Shown here: positions 38,001-48,300 of the stretch, piece by piece | How the letters are laid out: every line of letters begins with the position of its first letter | Numbering within the stretch: position 1 is the stretch's first letter | DNA from: Enchytraeus crypticus | Lineage: Eukaryota > Annelida > Clitellata > Enchytraeida > Enchytraeidae | Length of the DNA: 64,000 nucleotides | NCBI GenBank assembly: GCA_905160935.1 | Contig: CAJHZI010000493.1 | Location: 702,501 to 766,500 of the forward strand | Direction: 5' to 3' | Position numbers and translations under genes: made by a program | The notes under the pieces: generated by a model | Told to the model about the DNA's origin: nothing | Seen by the model: only the letters and a program-made list of their open reading frames with translations | Databases searched by the model: none

Positions 38001-40187
38001 ATATATTTAATGAATAAAATAGTCAGTACATTAATTATCAGCTAGATTGGGCTGAGCGTTTCCCACTTCGTTAAGTTGTTTTAATGTTGATCAGTACGTG
38101 TAGGGTTCAAATCCAGGGCTCATCCTTTCGCTAACATAGGAAACTGTTGTTGAACTGGACATTACACACCATATGTACGTAGAATGTATCATATTCTAAC
38201 GACAACCCATTTTATTAGACTCCACACGTTTATTATCAGTCCACCATACATCATTCTCTGATCAAAGTTAACATTGAAGTCAGCGTCTCTTTAATAGATG
38301 TTAAAAACTGAGGAAAATACTTTGAAAAAACAGACAGTGAAATGCAGATAATGAAATTAAATTTATTTGTGTGATTAACTACTCTCTTCCCTTGCATTCT
38401 TCCTTCAATTACCTACTTTAACAAACCATCCACCATAAATGTCCTATCCTGAAAGAAAAGCTGGATAGGACATATTACAAGGGGAATGGCTTGCTAAAGG
38501 AGTAATTGAAGGAGACGTGGGGTGCTGGATGATCTGATAACAAATTCTTATATACACAATACAGAGATGAAAAGGAAGGCTGAGGATAGAATTGGTTGGA
38601 AGAGTTATATGCCATGGACCTGCCGTTAGACAGGGCACTACATGAAACAGATTAGCTATTATCAATTCTACTTGTAAAAATGTTAGATTTTCAGAGATGA
38701 CCATTGCTCTACTCATACACACTATTAGTATCATTGTTGCTACTGTCTTCATGTAACTCTGCTGTAGCATGTCGTATAGCGGGGTGTTCTATACTGACAT
38801 GAACGTTTTTCCTAAAATAAATTATTTAAACTTCTACTGTAACTCTTTTCTAGTAAAGAAGAGAATGACATTAATAAGGTTTTCCTAAAATAAATTATTT
38901 AAACTCCAACTGCAACACTTTCCTAGTAAAGAAAAGCAAGACATTAAGATTTTTCTTAAAATAAATTATTTAAACTCCTACAGTAACTCTTTCCTAGCAG
39001 CTAAACTTTGAGTTATAACTGCAAAAATTAAAAATTATTTTGCCCATCGTTGTCAAGATGACCTATATATGACCTAGATATGACCTACATATTGCACTCA
39101 CCCAGTCTTAGGTTGTCCTCTGACCTCACTGATGCCTAGAGGTCCAGCAAGGTTCTTAGACAGAGCTGTGGGCACGATAACTAGGTCATTCACCGGTGTG
39201 ACCTTGAATGACGCAGACGGGTAAACTAGGTCAAGGTCGAGTTGTAATGTACTCGGCGACACCGGGGCGGCGTTGTTATGACAACTGGCGTTGATTCTGA
39301 GAGACAGAAGATGAGAGAGATCGAGAGTAGGGGCAGAGAGGCATACTTGAGCTATCATCTACACATACAAGCACAGATACACAAGAGGGTAGGGACAGAG
39401 AGACATACATGGACTATCATCTACACATACAAGCACATACATACACACAGAGATATCTACATGCACAAGGTAATAATCAGTGTGCAATTTAGATCATACA
39501 TTTAATTACAAACTTTCCTGTATTTATATCACTAGAAATCATTTTAACTAAGCATTAAATTGAACAGATTGAGATCAGACTTGATCAGATAGAACATTGA
39601 ATGTCTAAAAGCACCCAACGCCCATAACAAGCTCTGAGTAGAAGAGCTTCTGGAACTATTATATAACTAGAACAATAACAAGAACATTACATCAGTACAT
39701 TCTAATCACTTTTTGTCTAGCAACTCAAGTTACAGATAAAATATTAAATCAAATGAAACTCAAATCATTCAATAAGTAGGAAATTAAACAGAATGAGACT
39801 TGAACTGAACCTGCATTGATTTAACGAAGTCTTCAGAGCTGTTTGACCCACGAGGCTTGTTACAGGTGACCTGTGATACATGACAACATCTTAATTACAC
39901 TCCACATCATGCCGATCAAAGAGTAATATCTCACACTGAACCGGTAAAATGGATAAAAAAGCTAAGGTTAACGTCAGTTTCCACACTCGAAAGTCGTGTC
40001 AGTGACGGCGAGTCCAGGATTTGAACCCCGCACATACTGATCCGCGGACGAGTATCTTACCGACTTGCTACGCCACTGGCTCCAGACAGTGGCATAGTGG
40101 AATATTACTATATTAGCTGCCCAACGGTTTAAACATGTGACATAAAAGTGAAAGATATCAAGTGCGTTTAAACTTATTACAACATTA

Positions 40188-40227
<40 letters not shown>

Positions 40228-40824
40228 AATATTTCAAGCTTTGTGAATATAATATTGAAGAATAGAGGAGATACAACTATGCATGACTGCAAGAAATAGG
40301 CCAACTGAACTCCATAAATAATTTACTTGCACTTAATTAGTCATTAAAGAAAGTCAATTATCTGCTTATAAAGGCCAAGTCTTAGATAACTCACAATTTA
40401 GACGAAACCTACTCCTCAGATGGACCAATGGTGAGATGTCACACAGGGAGAAAGCTGATCGTCAAAATATTTTGGTGAGTTTTTAGTGGGGATAAAAATA
40501 TTAATTTTTTGCATTGCACATTATATTTTTCCTTTCACTGCTACCATTGCATCATGGTATTAGATCAGACCGTTGACTTCTACTTGTTCATCTAGAACGA
40601 ATGTGTCGCAGGTCGAAACTGATCTGCAGTGATTTTTGTATAGAGCAACTTGATTACTGAATGAGTGAGACCATGTCGAATTACATTCATTAAATTTCGT
40701 TTGATAGAATTTAGTGACAAAATGACAAACTTCAGACAAATCTGTGACGGTTTTCGGTAAAAGCTTCTGTTTCTAATTGTTTAGTTTCCACATCTAATCT
40801 TTTGTTAGTTTAGATTAGCATGCT

Positions 40825-40858
<34 letters not shown>

Positions 40859-43468
40859 GAAATAATAATAATAATAATAATAAGCAGACTTATTGCAGAG
40901 CAAACCGGCGATAAGCGAGAGACATCTTTTCTTTGGTAAAGGCTTTCCATGACTTTGCAAAGATTTCATGCAGTCTGCTTCAACAATTCTTTTAACCGAT
41001 TGATGACCTTGAGTAGCCGGGCGGCGATTCAGCACGTATTGCTTGAATCGTTTTTATCAAACCCCAGGTTCTTTACCCCTGGGTAAAAAAATTGTATTTA
41101 AAAAAAATAAAATAAAAATAATAATAATAATAACAATAATAGAGATGGAAACAGTAGATAATAGATATTCGCTATCATTACCGCACACACTATGTCCAGT
41201 TCTCCCTGTCTCTCAGATCCTCCGTATCTCTTCATTCCATCATCCACTCTCGTCCCACCATCAAGTCCTATCCCCAGAGTGTCCAACCTGTCTACACTTA
41301 TCAGCACTTCATCACCATCTGCTGAATCAAACAATTACAACACTCTCTCATCATCTACTCAACAAACTACCACGTAGAATCAAGCAATTTTTTACACAAC
41401 AACACCTACAGAAGAATATTATAAAGAATTCAAATGCTACTGACTATAGATAAAATTAAGTTTCTATCCGTGCAATTTCATACTTTAAATACTTTGTGAA
41501 ATATTTGAGTTTCATTTAATTTTTGAATTAAATAAAGCGTTGGAACAGAAGCTGCTAAGTGCCAAACATATCAAAAATCCCTTTATAAATAGAATAAAGA
41601 TAGCCTGCTGAGTGATAATGAATGACTCTATGTTAATGATAAATTATAATTAATTAAAAGTAAAAGCTAAAAGTAAAGCCAATGTTAACGTCACTTTCCT
41701 CACTCGAAAGCGATGTCAGCAACGGACGAGCCCAGGATTTGAACCCTGCACATACTGATCCGCAGTCGAATATCTTACCGGCTTAAAAAGCTAATATAAA
41801 CATGATTTGGCGTATCGTGTAACTAAAGCAAACTGTACCGACCAGTGCGATGTGGCACTGAGCCAATCAGGTGACAGATGAACTTTTCATCGTGCGAGCG
41901 GCTGGAATCCTGTGCGAGACGCTGCACCAGTCGAAATATCTTCTCCTCAATCTGCACCACAATCTTCCTATAGACAACACAACATACAACAATCTTCCTA
42001 TAGACAACACAACATACAACAATCTTCCTATAGACAACACAACATACAACAATCTTCCTACAGACAACACAACATACAACAATCTTCCTACAGACAACAC
42101 AACATACAACAATCTTCCTATAGACAACACAACATACAACAATCTTCCTACAGACAACACAACATACAACAATCTTCCTATAGACAACACAACATACAAC
42201 AATCTTCCTACAGACAACACAACATACAACAATCTTCCTACAGACAACAAAACACACAATGCAGAATTAGACAACACAACTGTTCATGTGTCGTAAGAGG
42301 TGACTCTGTGAGAATCAAGAATATAGAAAACGACAAGAAGGCAACAGAAATCCACCTCAGAAGTCATATTTTCTCAAGCTATAGGCTACATAAGGTATGA
42401 ATAAGGCATAGTAGACTTTGTGAAGGGATTACCTTGTTGATCTATAGATTATATGGAGAGTGAATGCTCTGAGAATGAATATGTACCTTGAACTAGGCAT
42501 TTATCAGAACATTAGAGAGAGCAGCTAAAAGCTAATGTTAACGTCAGTTCCTCACTCGAAAGTGATGTCAGTGACTGGTGAGCCCAGGATTTGCACCCCG
42601 CACATACTGATCCGAGGTCGAGTATCTAACCGACTTCACCACTGGCTCTAGCCGTAGCCAGACAGAGAGAGAGAGCCAGAGAGAGAGAGATAGATATACA
42701 ACCTATGGAGACCACCGAGTTGTAAGATGATGGGCTGGCCCACAGCCTCATGGTCCCACAGTATAGACCTAGTGGGCGGGAACATGGGCGGAGCTAAACC
42801 ATCACCTGCTGATGATGTCATCATAGTGTTACCATATCTGAGAAAAACAAAAGAAGCAAAAATGATGAAAACAAGATGCTATGAATTATAATACTATATG
42901 CAGACATTATGTACTACAGTATTTAAAAAATATAGTTTATAGGCAATTAAATAACTACATAACATACTAAATAGGTTCAGTTGTTTTAAACAATAATTCA
43001 ACAATATCAGAATAGTGTCAGCATAAATTAAAAAATATATTTACTAAAAGTATTAAACAAATTCTTGAATTATATCAAATTGTACTTTTGGTTTCTTATT
43101 GGCCCACACAGAACCAATGGGCAGTAGCGTAATACAAAGATTTTGTTTTTAAAATAGTTAAATTTGTCATTCAAACATCATAGTCAGATGATAACAATTA
43201 GTTACATCATATAATAACTGATTGAAATACAAAGTCTTAGTAGCACATTTGACTATTCCATTTTACATTTAAATTCTGTCAGTTAAACATTAGACATTTT
43301 AGGCAATACACGATATCGTTCTTTCTCAGTGTACAGCCTATTGGCAGGTCCAGTACACTATTATAAATCATTAATTAATACGTTTTGATTGGTTAAGTGT
43401 TCATAAATCTTGACATACCTTGAAGTGTGCGAAACAGCAGGTTTTCTAAGAATCCCCTTTGGAGGCAT
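30762..43468 (-). CDS. STIL: STIL centriolar assembly protein
   Basis: Coding exons: 43419-43468, 42703-42837, 41843-41967, 41182-41321, 39811-39870, about 39102-39345, 37898-37981, 37491-37577, 36813-37065, 36105-36248, 35132-35360 and 30762-34436. STIL (Ana2/SAS-5 family) links PLK4 to SAS-6 during centriole duplication. Recalled human matches: FPPTRSILWD, KIVVQIEEKIFRL, DEVLISVDRLD, LLSLRINA, VIVPTALSKNLAGPLGISEV, TLDATRKALLVLEMDPKA, GIWISG..VWAACLRYV and PFLIILYS in the N-terminal domain. In the last exon: RPSVPEVSLVIENGF, the short coiled coil YRRLSDQDAELKLLRQQLQL, LAIKYLSDAQLTEL, and the STAN motif SFASKRYLKKFGLIECSSSD. The exon 5/6 and 9/10 joins do not close in phase with the splice sites I chose. 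Other joins, including the 17-codon first exon MPPKGILRKPAVSHTS, do. The protein is about 1630 residues, longer than human STIL because of tandem repeats. Confidence 0.92.
34468..34715 (+). mobile_element. tRNA-derived SINE (family C)
   Basis: tRNA-like B box GTGGGTTCGAATCCCAG after a degenerate A box, then a body with GGTCTAAATTGCCTAACGGT, TTAAACATGTGGTATTAA and GTTGATCATTTCACTATAAT. Lies in a STIL intron. Confidence 0.75.
35132..35360 (-). CDS. STIL: STIL exon 11
   Basis: Reads RTRSDSDSAPTGRGGG.. and contains two tandem 75-nt copies encoding a 25-residue unit (GRGGGNVGYEPRHVEAVECS.., then GRGGGHVGYEHRHVEAVECS..). Donor TCCATG|gtattc, phase 0 into the last exon. Confidence 0.75.
35398..35625. 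repeat. (AATC)n microsatellite with CACAACGC punctuation
   Basis: Compound repeat of CAATCAATCAAT and AATAAATCACAACGCAATC in the STIL intron directly upstream of exon 11. Confidence 0.9.
35780..36075 (+). mobile_element. LINE 3'-end fragment (family E)
   Basis: Decays through GAGTTGGATAGGACACAATC, a poly-G tract, GAAGGTAGAATGGAAGGAAA, GGGGCAGGCCGAGATTAGG and CCATGGACCTGCCAGTAGG. Conceptually this gives the LINE C-terminal pattern WIGH.LR, EGRMEGKRGRGRPR and PWTC. The last bases abut STIL exon 10. Confidence 0.75.
36105..36248 (-). CDS. STIL: STIL exon 10
   Basis: Acceptor ctag|GTCCAC, donor TTTCCT|gtgagt. The frame required by exon 11 reads STLLELPLQELTTPTG.. and SLSKLNLFLTAFNTFL, with a duplicated TGSLAPP. 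That frame conflicts by phase with the exon 9 donor I chose. Confidence 0.55.
36430..36500. repeat. TAATATAATA microsatellite
   Basis: AATATAATATA run in a STIL intron. Confidence 0.8.
36541..36590 (+). mobile_element. SINE (family B) tail fragment
   Basis: GACATCGCTTTCGAGTGAGG then AAACTGACGTTAACC. Confidence 0.65.
36813..37065 (-). CDS. STIL: STIL exon 9
   Basis: Acceptor caacag|AGTGTG. RVCRPPDPFLIILYSPLHSM matches the human FIIVLYS segment. Three tandem copies of LLPAAAAAQLCSSQ (42 nt) then follow. Donor AATCAG|gtcagt is uncertain. Confidence 0.75.
37411..37480 (+). mobile_element. A-type short interspersed repeat
   Basis: CATGACATCATCCTTGGATG, AGGAAACGGATGTTAAACC and a TTATTGTTATTATT tail. 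It ends just 3' of STIL exon 8. Confidence 0.75.
37491..37577 (-). CDS. STIL: STIL exon 8
   Basis: Acceptor gtacag|ATGGATAAG, donor GATAG|gtatag. Joined to exon 7 it reads G-IWISGC..SFVWAACLRYVYTTQLTD, aligning without gaps to the recalled human WLSGI..VWACCLRYIF segment. Overlaps the edge of an A-type repeat. Confidence 0.85.
37800..37897. repeat. Tandem copies of a STIL splice donor
   Basis: Two extra 43-nt copies of the exon 7 end plus donor (minus strand CTGCCCATAGTGGGCAT|gtaagt), at about 37805-37840 and 37848-37885. Confidence 0.9.
37898..37981 (-). CDS. STIL: STIL exon 7
   Basis: Acceptor ttaacag|GTACGTG. Encodes YVTLDATRKALLVLEMDPKA then KALPIVG. The donor GGGCAT|gtaagt is followed by two further copies of the exon end and donor. 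Confidence 0.88.
38450..38645 (+). mobile_element. LINE 3'-end fragment (family E)
   Basis: AAGCTGGATAGGACATATTA.. AAGAGTTATATGCCATGGAC CTGCC. Conceptual reading SWIGHILRG.. LLKEVIEG.. PWTC, with no poly-G tract. Confidence 0.7.
38800..39000. repeat. ~65-nt tandem repeat, three copies
   Basis: TTTCCTAAAATAAATTATTT AAACTcC..AACTcTTTcCTAGTAAAGA recurs three times in a STIL intron. Confidence 0.85.
39102..39345 (-). CDS. STIL: STIL exon 6
   Basis: Encodes LLSLRINASCHNN.. and DLVIVPTALSKNLAGPLGIS. Donor AAGACTGG|gtgagt joins exon 7 in phase. The 5' boundary is uncertain: several AG sites near 39335-39350 leave the phase one base off relative to exon 5. Confidence 0.8.
39811..39870 (-). CDS. STIL: STIL exon 5
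   Basis: 60-nt exon, acceptor atcacag, donor ATGCAG|gttcag, reading VTCNKPRGSNSSEDFVKSMQ. It resembles the human SVDDFSSALKALQ segment in position and spacing. Confidence 0.65.
39958..40085 (-). mobile_element. tRNA-derived SINE (family B)
   Basis: Full-length copy: on the minus strand GGAGCCAGTGGCG.. B box GGGGTTCAAATCCTGG.. and the GACGTTAACCTTAGCTTTTT tail. Followed on the plus side by a family C tail fragment (40120-40170). Confidence 0.8.
40186..40228. repeat. (TTAG)n microsatellite
   Basis: About ten GTTA units. Confidence 0.95.
40824..41040 (-). other. Possible repeat fragment with (TTA)n tail
   Basis: The minus strand reads LNRRPATQGHQSVKRIVEAD.. and KPLPKKRCLSLIAGLLCNKS, then a long (AAT)n run at 40830-40880 read as poly-Tyr. 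The codon-like GC-richer stretch followed by a trinucleotide tail suggests the end of a mobile element. I cannot identify it, and it has no match to STIL. Confidence 0.3.
41182..41321 (-). CDS. STIL: STIL exon 4
   Basis: Acceptor gattcag|CAGATGG, donor GTGCG|gtaatg. Reads ADGDEVLISVDRLDTLGIGL.. ending QGELDIVCA. Confidence 0.8.
41680..41785 (-). mobile_element. tRNA-derived SINE (family B)
   Basis: AATGTTAACGTCACTTTCCT.. GATGTCAGCAACGGACGAGC.. B box complement GGATTTGAACCC.. truncated in the head. Confidence 0.75.
41843..41967 (-). CDS. STIL: STIL exon 3
   Basis: Acceptor ctatag|GAAGATTG. Reads KIVVQIEEKIFRLVQRLAQ.. FICHLIGSVPHRT. It is preceded in the intron by about ten tandem copies of this acceptor. 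Confidence 0.88.
41961..42250. repeat. 30-nt tandem array built on a STIL splice acceptor
   Basis: About ten copies of AATCTTCCTATAGACAACAC AACATACAAC. On the minus strand each unit contains tctatag (or tctgtag) followed by GAAGATTGT, the acceptor and first bases of STIL exon 3. Confidence 0.95.
42530..42655 (-). mobile_element. tRNA-derived SINE (family B)
   Basis: GCTAATGTTAACGTCAGTTC.. AGCCCAGGATTTGCACCCCG.. CGACTTCACCACTGGCTC, full length, in STIL intron 2. Confidence 0.8.
42703..42837 (-). CDS. STIL: STIL exon 2
   Basis: Acceptor tctcag|ATATGGTAAC, donor CATAG|gttgta. Reads YGNTMMTSSAGDG.. MFPPTRSILWDHEAV.. LQLGGLHR, matching the recalled human N-terminal FPPSKCALW motif. Confidence 0.85.
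43419..43468 (-). CDS. STIL: STIL exon 1 (start codon)
   Basis: ATG at 43468 opens MPPKGILRKPAVSHTS and reaches donor TTCAAG|gtatgt, which joins exon 2 in phase (S-R-YGNT). There is no similarity support; phase and splice consensus are the only evidence. Confidence 0.6.
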
Positions 43469-43837
43469 AGTGCTGTTCAGTTTTGTGTTTATATATTTGC
43501 GCTTAGATAAACTCAAAAACAAATCATCAAAAACTATGGTTGCACTATATGTAGATGGACAGTATAGTTTTGAAGGCGCTGGCGACTTGCTTCTATTTAC
43601 TGACTTAGGATAATGTATAAATTATTCAATGGAATATTATTCCTATCAACTGACACATAGAACACATAACTTAACCAATTTTTATTAAAATTTACGAGAA
43701 CGATGTTTACAGAGTAAAGTTCTTCAAGTATTTTATACATAATTTAGCGTATAAATACTATATATTTATATAATTTAGTACATAAATAAAGTGAAGTTGA
43801 CTTAATAATAATAACACAGATTATAGTGAAACGATCA

Positions 43838-44058
43838 ACCATGTTGATGTCTATCATTTTTAAAACCACATCTTAAATCATTTAGGCAATTTATTTCATT
43901 TTCCGAATAACCAGTCCAGTGAATGTCCGAGATATTACTCTCAGATCAGCGCGGCCGGGATTCGAACCCACGAGAGTTCAATTCATCTCAGGGTCTGTCA
44001 TATAAAATTTCACAACGTTATCTACACCCCTATCCACTAGGCTATTGAGACATTCTAA
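43838..44058 (-). mobile_element. tRNA-derived SINE (family C)
   Basis: Minus strand AATGTCTCAATAGCCTAGTG GATAG (A box), CGTGGGTTCGAATCCCGG (B box), then GCGCTGATCTGAGAGTAA. The best-preserved head of this family in the window. Confidence 0.85.
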
Positions 44059-44224
44059 ATATTAAAAAAATTACAAATATGCTCAATAATTATATCAATT
44101 GCTCCAAATCTACTAAAAATAATAGCCACAGCCAACAATTGGATACAATTAAAGCAGTAGGCAGATAAAATTGGAATTTCATTGAAAATAAGGCGAAATC
44201 TACAGGTTTATTTAGCCTGAATAA

Positions 44225-44335
44225 TATTCACAGGACAGGTTACATGGAAAATGGACTAAATTGCCTAACGGATCTAACATCTGGTATTAAAAGTGAGCGA
44301 TATAAAAGTAGTTGATCTTTTTACCATAATATGTT
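44225..44335 (+). mobile_element. SINE (family C) tail fragment
   Basis: GGAAAATGGACTAAATTGCC TAACGG.. and GTAGTTGATCTTTTTACCAT. Confidence 0.65.
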
Positions 44336-44699
44336 ATTATTATTAGCTGTCTATATATTAGTTGTCTATAACGCAAATAATAATAAACGAAAATACATTG
44401 TCAATATTTTGGTTTTAGCACCACATAAGTACAAGCCAACATTCAACCAATCAGAGATCTTGTTACTGTTTGTGGATACCAATCCTATTCTTATACTGAA
44501 CCCTGATTGGTTCAAGTAGTATTTTCCAGAATCGTGCACGAACTTGTTCAACCCAGTTACCATCACCTGTTTTTCTTTCTTAGATTGTTAATGTTCCTTT
44601 TAAAAAATCATTGAAATCAACTGTCTGAAATGGCAACTATTGTATCAGTTACAACCTACACAGATTAAAATTGGCTAATTAGATAATAGTAAATGACTT

Positions 44700-44895
44700 G
44701 CGATGGATACTAGCTTTCGGATTTTCCAGGATTTTGGTTCGGATCGTTCTTTAGTACATCACTACACGATCTGTTGACGATGATCGTTGAGATTTGGCTC
44801 TATATTGTGCTCAATTTGCGCAGGACGACAGTAGCAACCTAATTCTATTGTTGTTGTTGTTGTTGTTGCTGTTGTTGTTGATGATGATGATGCTT
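44700..44895 (+). mobile_element. CR1-like LINE 3' end (fragment)
   Basis: TTTTCCAGGATTTTGGTTCG.. GGCTCTATATTGTGCTCAAT.. ACGACAGTAGCAACCTAATT followed by (TTG)n. Confidence 0.5.
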
Positions 44896-45309
44896 CTTTT
44901 TATTGGATCAATCATCTTTGGTGACTCATTATTTCTGAAGCCCATTTAAGGAACGACCAGCCTACGTGCCTGGTATGATTACTAATAAGTAGAACCATGG
45001 ACATACTGGAGCAGAGACTTGAATCTAACATGTCACATTGCACTGGGTATTTCCGCAGGTGCTCGTCGATGGTCTGCTAGTAGAACCTATTTATAGAACA
45101 CTTGTTACTATAATTAGTACTATTTACCTGTTTGAAATTCCAGCCCAATTGGCTTCATAATATTCGAGCACAGGTTCGTGATTTTCTTAAGACGTGGATG
45201 GGAGTTACCTCTGATAGCTTTCTTGCCTAACTGCGATCTGATCCATTCTATACCTAATTTATAAAGTTTGATTAATCGTAAAGTTATAATCGACAAATTC
45301 TTTAACATC

Positions 45310-45378
45310 ATGTCGAAGAAGTGTGCTAAGTGTGAAAGACCCGTTTATCCGGCCGAAGAATTGAAATGTCTAGATAAG
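45310..45378 (+). CDS. LASP1: LASP exon 1
   Basis: ATG then [22 protein letters not shown]; donor GATAAG|gttagg, phase 0. Confidence 0.88.
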
Positions 45379-48300
45379 GTTAGGTTTAAATTAATATACT
45401 TCCTGATATAAAAATTTCAAGATCTATAACTACGTAAAAATTCACTGTGTTTATTGTTCTCTAAGGGGTTTCAATTTTGTGGAATTTATTTTATAATTAC
45501 GTTACTTGGTGCTGACATTCGTTCGTGTTTGACTTATCTATCCTGATTTAATTGTACTAATTTAGAATTATAAAATTAACCGTCCCATACATATCTTTAT
45601 CCAGTAATCTGGTTAAGTTGATAAAGAAAAAGTTAAAAGAGAGATGCCATTTTCTTCTGGTCTAATTTTCAACCCTACATTGAATTCTTACGAAATTCCT
45701 GTAAACTTTGGAGTTAACTATATAATCTGTCTAATAAGCAATCCTTCCTCTAAAGTAATTTTGAATATTTCCAATAATGAAGCACTCATTTTTCTACCAT
45801 TCGACACCGCACTAATGTACTGTTCGACACCCCACTAATGTACCGTTCGACACCACACTAATGTACCATTCGACACCCCACTATTTTGAAAATGAAATAT
45901 CCAGCACTTTTTCTGAACTCTCAACGATTTACTGGGCTTCATTTGTTGTTGTTGTTGTTGTATGTTAGGTGTGGCACAATCCATGCTTCATTTGTTGTTG
46001 TTGTTGTATGTTAGGTGTGGCATGAGTCGTGCTTCAGATGTTGTTGTTTGTATGTTAGGTGTGGCACAAGCCGTGCTTCAGGTGCTGGGAGTGCAACATG
46101 GCACTGACTATCAACAATCACATGAGCTCCAACAAACTTCCCTACTGCAAAGCGTAAGTATTTAGAAATCTTCGCAGTGGCTTAGCGAGGGAGAAGCAGG
46201 AGGGGGTAGTCCGGATTTTGGCTCGCACCATTTATAGACCCCTCACTCTGCTCATCGGTTGTAATTGGGTTCCACAGTTTCGATGTTGTCATGGACAACA
46301 GTAGCACTCTAATCATATTGTTGTTGTTGTTAAGTTGTATGCATACCCAAAGTGCCCCTCCAAAATTAAAGTGCCTCCCCCAAGATTGAATCATGGCTAC
46401 TCCTGAAGATCAATGTAATGCAGTATATTTGTGATATGTATTTGTGATGTGATGATCAATGTGATGTGATTGTGATTTGATTTAATATAATTGTGATGTG
46501 ATGATCAATGTAATGTGATTCTGATGTGATGTGATAATTGTGATTTGATGATCAATGTGATGTGATTGTGATTATGATATGATAGAGATGTGATAATCTA
46601 GTGAATACCAACATCGCCAATGGCTGAAGCCAGTGGCGATGTTGGTAAGATATTCGACCGTGATCAGTATGTGCGGGATTTAAATCCTGGGCTCGCCCGT
46701 CACTAACATCACTTTCGAGTGAGGAAACTGATGTTGACATTAGCTTGTTTTAGCATTTTTGAGGTGATTATGACGTAATAATGATGTGATGTGATTGCGA
46801 TGTGATGTGATTGTGATGTGATGTGATTGTGATGTGATTGTAATGTGATGTGATGTGATTGTGATGTGATTGTGATGTGATGTGATTGTGGTGTGATGTG
46901 ATTGCAATGTGATGTGATTGCGATGTGATTATGATGTGATTGCGATGTGATTGTGATGTGATGTGATTGTCATGTGATGTGATGTGATTGTCATGTGATG
47001 TATTATGATGTGATGTGATTGTAATGTGATGTGATTGCGATGTGATTGTGATGTGATTGTAATGTGATGTGATTACATTGTGATGTGATGTGATGTGATT
47101 GTCATGTGATGTGATGTGATTGTCATGTGATGTGATGTGATTGTCATGTGACATGATTGTCATGTGATTGTCGTGTGGTGTGATAGTGATGTGATTGTAA
47201 CATGATTATCACACGGTGATGTGATGTGATTGTAACATGATTATCACTGTGATGTGATTGTAACATGATTATCACTATGATGTGATGTGATGTGATTGTA
47301 ACATGATTATCACTGTGATTGTGATGCGATTGTAACATGATTATCACTGTGATGTGACGCTATGTGATTTACCTGCAGGCACTGTCCACAGATCTCCCAC
47401 ACTCAGGTGGCCGACACTCCTGAAATGAGACGAAATATGCAGAACTCTAAGTTCAACAGTGAGGTATTGATATCATTAGTTCAAATAATGTCTAAATAGC
47501 GTAGTCATGCAGTTTTTAATGACAGATCCTGAGGTGAATTGAACCCTTGTGGGTTTGAATCCCAGCCGCGCTAATCTGAGTGTAAAATCTCAGACATTCA
47601 CTGGACTGGTTAAATGAAAAATGGTCTAAATTATATAACGGTTTAAACATGTTGTCTAGAACCTGCTTTCTTGTAGAGCAATAGAGAGTGAGAATAAATA
47701 AAATGTTTTTTGTTGTAGGTGGAGAAGCAGAAGATTTTTATGTCGAGTATGATGAACAGGAGTGGTGGACGCCCTTCACAGGGGGGCGCTGAAGACTTTG
47801 AGAACGTTCATTCTGGTAAGACTCTGGCTCATTTGTTAAGGCAGGAAATTATTCACTCATACCCCTCACCCTCATATATAAGATTTTTTTATTTAAATAG
47901 AGAGGATCTAGGGTAGTGGCTAAAGTGGAGGAAACACAGGTGAACTTTGTTCCCCTAGCTTTCATTTTTTCTGCTGTGCATTCCCCTATTCCTATTTTTG
48001 AATGTCTCATTAGCGTAATGGTTAGTGATGTAGATAACGTCATGAAATTTTAAATGACAGATGCTGAGGTGAATCGAACATTCGTGGGTTCGAATCCCAG
48101 CCACGCTGATCTAAGAGTAAAATCTCGGACATTCATTGGACTGGTTATACGGATGATATAAATTGCCTAAAGGTTTAAACATGTGGTATTAAAAAGTCAT
48201 AGATATCAACGTAGTTGATCATTTCACTATAACGGGTGTTATTCCCCTATGCTGGGCGTTACATTATGTTATTTTATGTTATGTTTGTGTTATGTTAAAT

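Larger units (their letters stand above)
43469..45309. other. Intergenic region between divergent STIL and LASP genes
   Basis: Head-to-head spacer of about 1.8 kb. It holds a family C SINE (43838-44058, minus), a family C tail (44225-44335, plus), a CR1-like LINE 3' end with a (TTG)n/(ATG)n tail (44700-44895) and otherwise AT-rich sequence. No supported coding exon. Shared promoter elements are expected but none is recognisable. Confidence 0.6.

Noticed and set aside
41961-42250. CRISPR-like regular array
   Set aside because: Direct head-to-tail tandem copies with no unique spacers in a eukaryotic intron; the same applies to 55670-57085 and 51942-52195.
41823-42400. Repeat proteins of 136-162 residues on both strands
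   Set aside because: They are frames through the 30-nt acceptor array; a 30-nt unit keeps any frame open. Only the STIL exon 3 part is supported.
43410-43613. 67-residue plus-strand frame upstream of STIL
   Set aside because: Overlaps STIL exon 1 in antisense, with no recognisable motif or splice support.
45120-45311. 63-residue minus-strand frame abutting the LASP start
   Set aside because: No domain, no conservation signal and no splice context; likely chance in the LASP 5' region.
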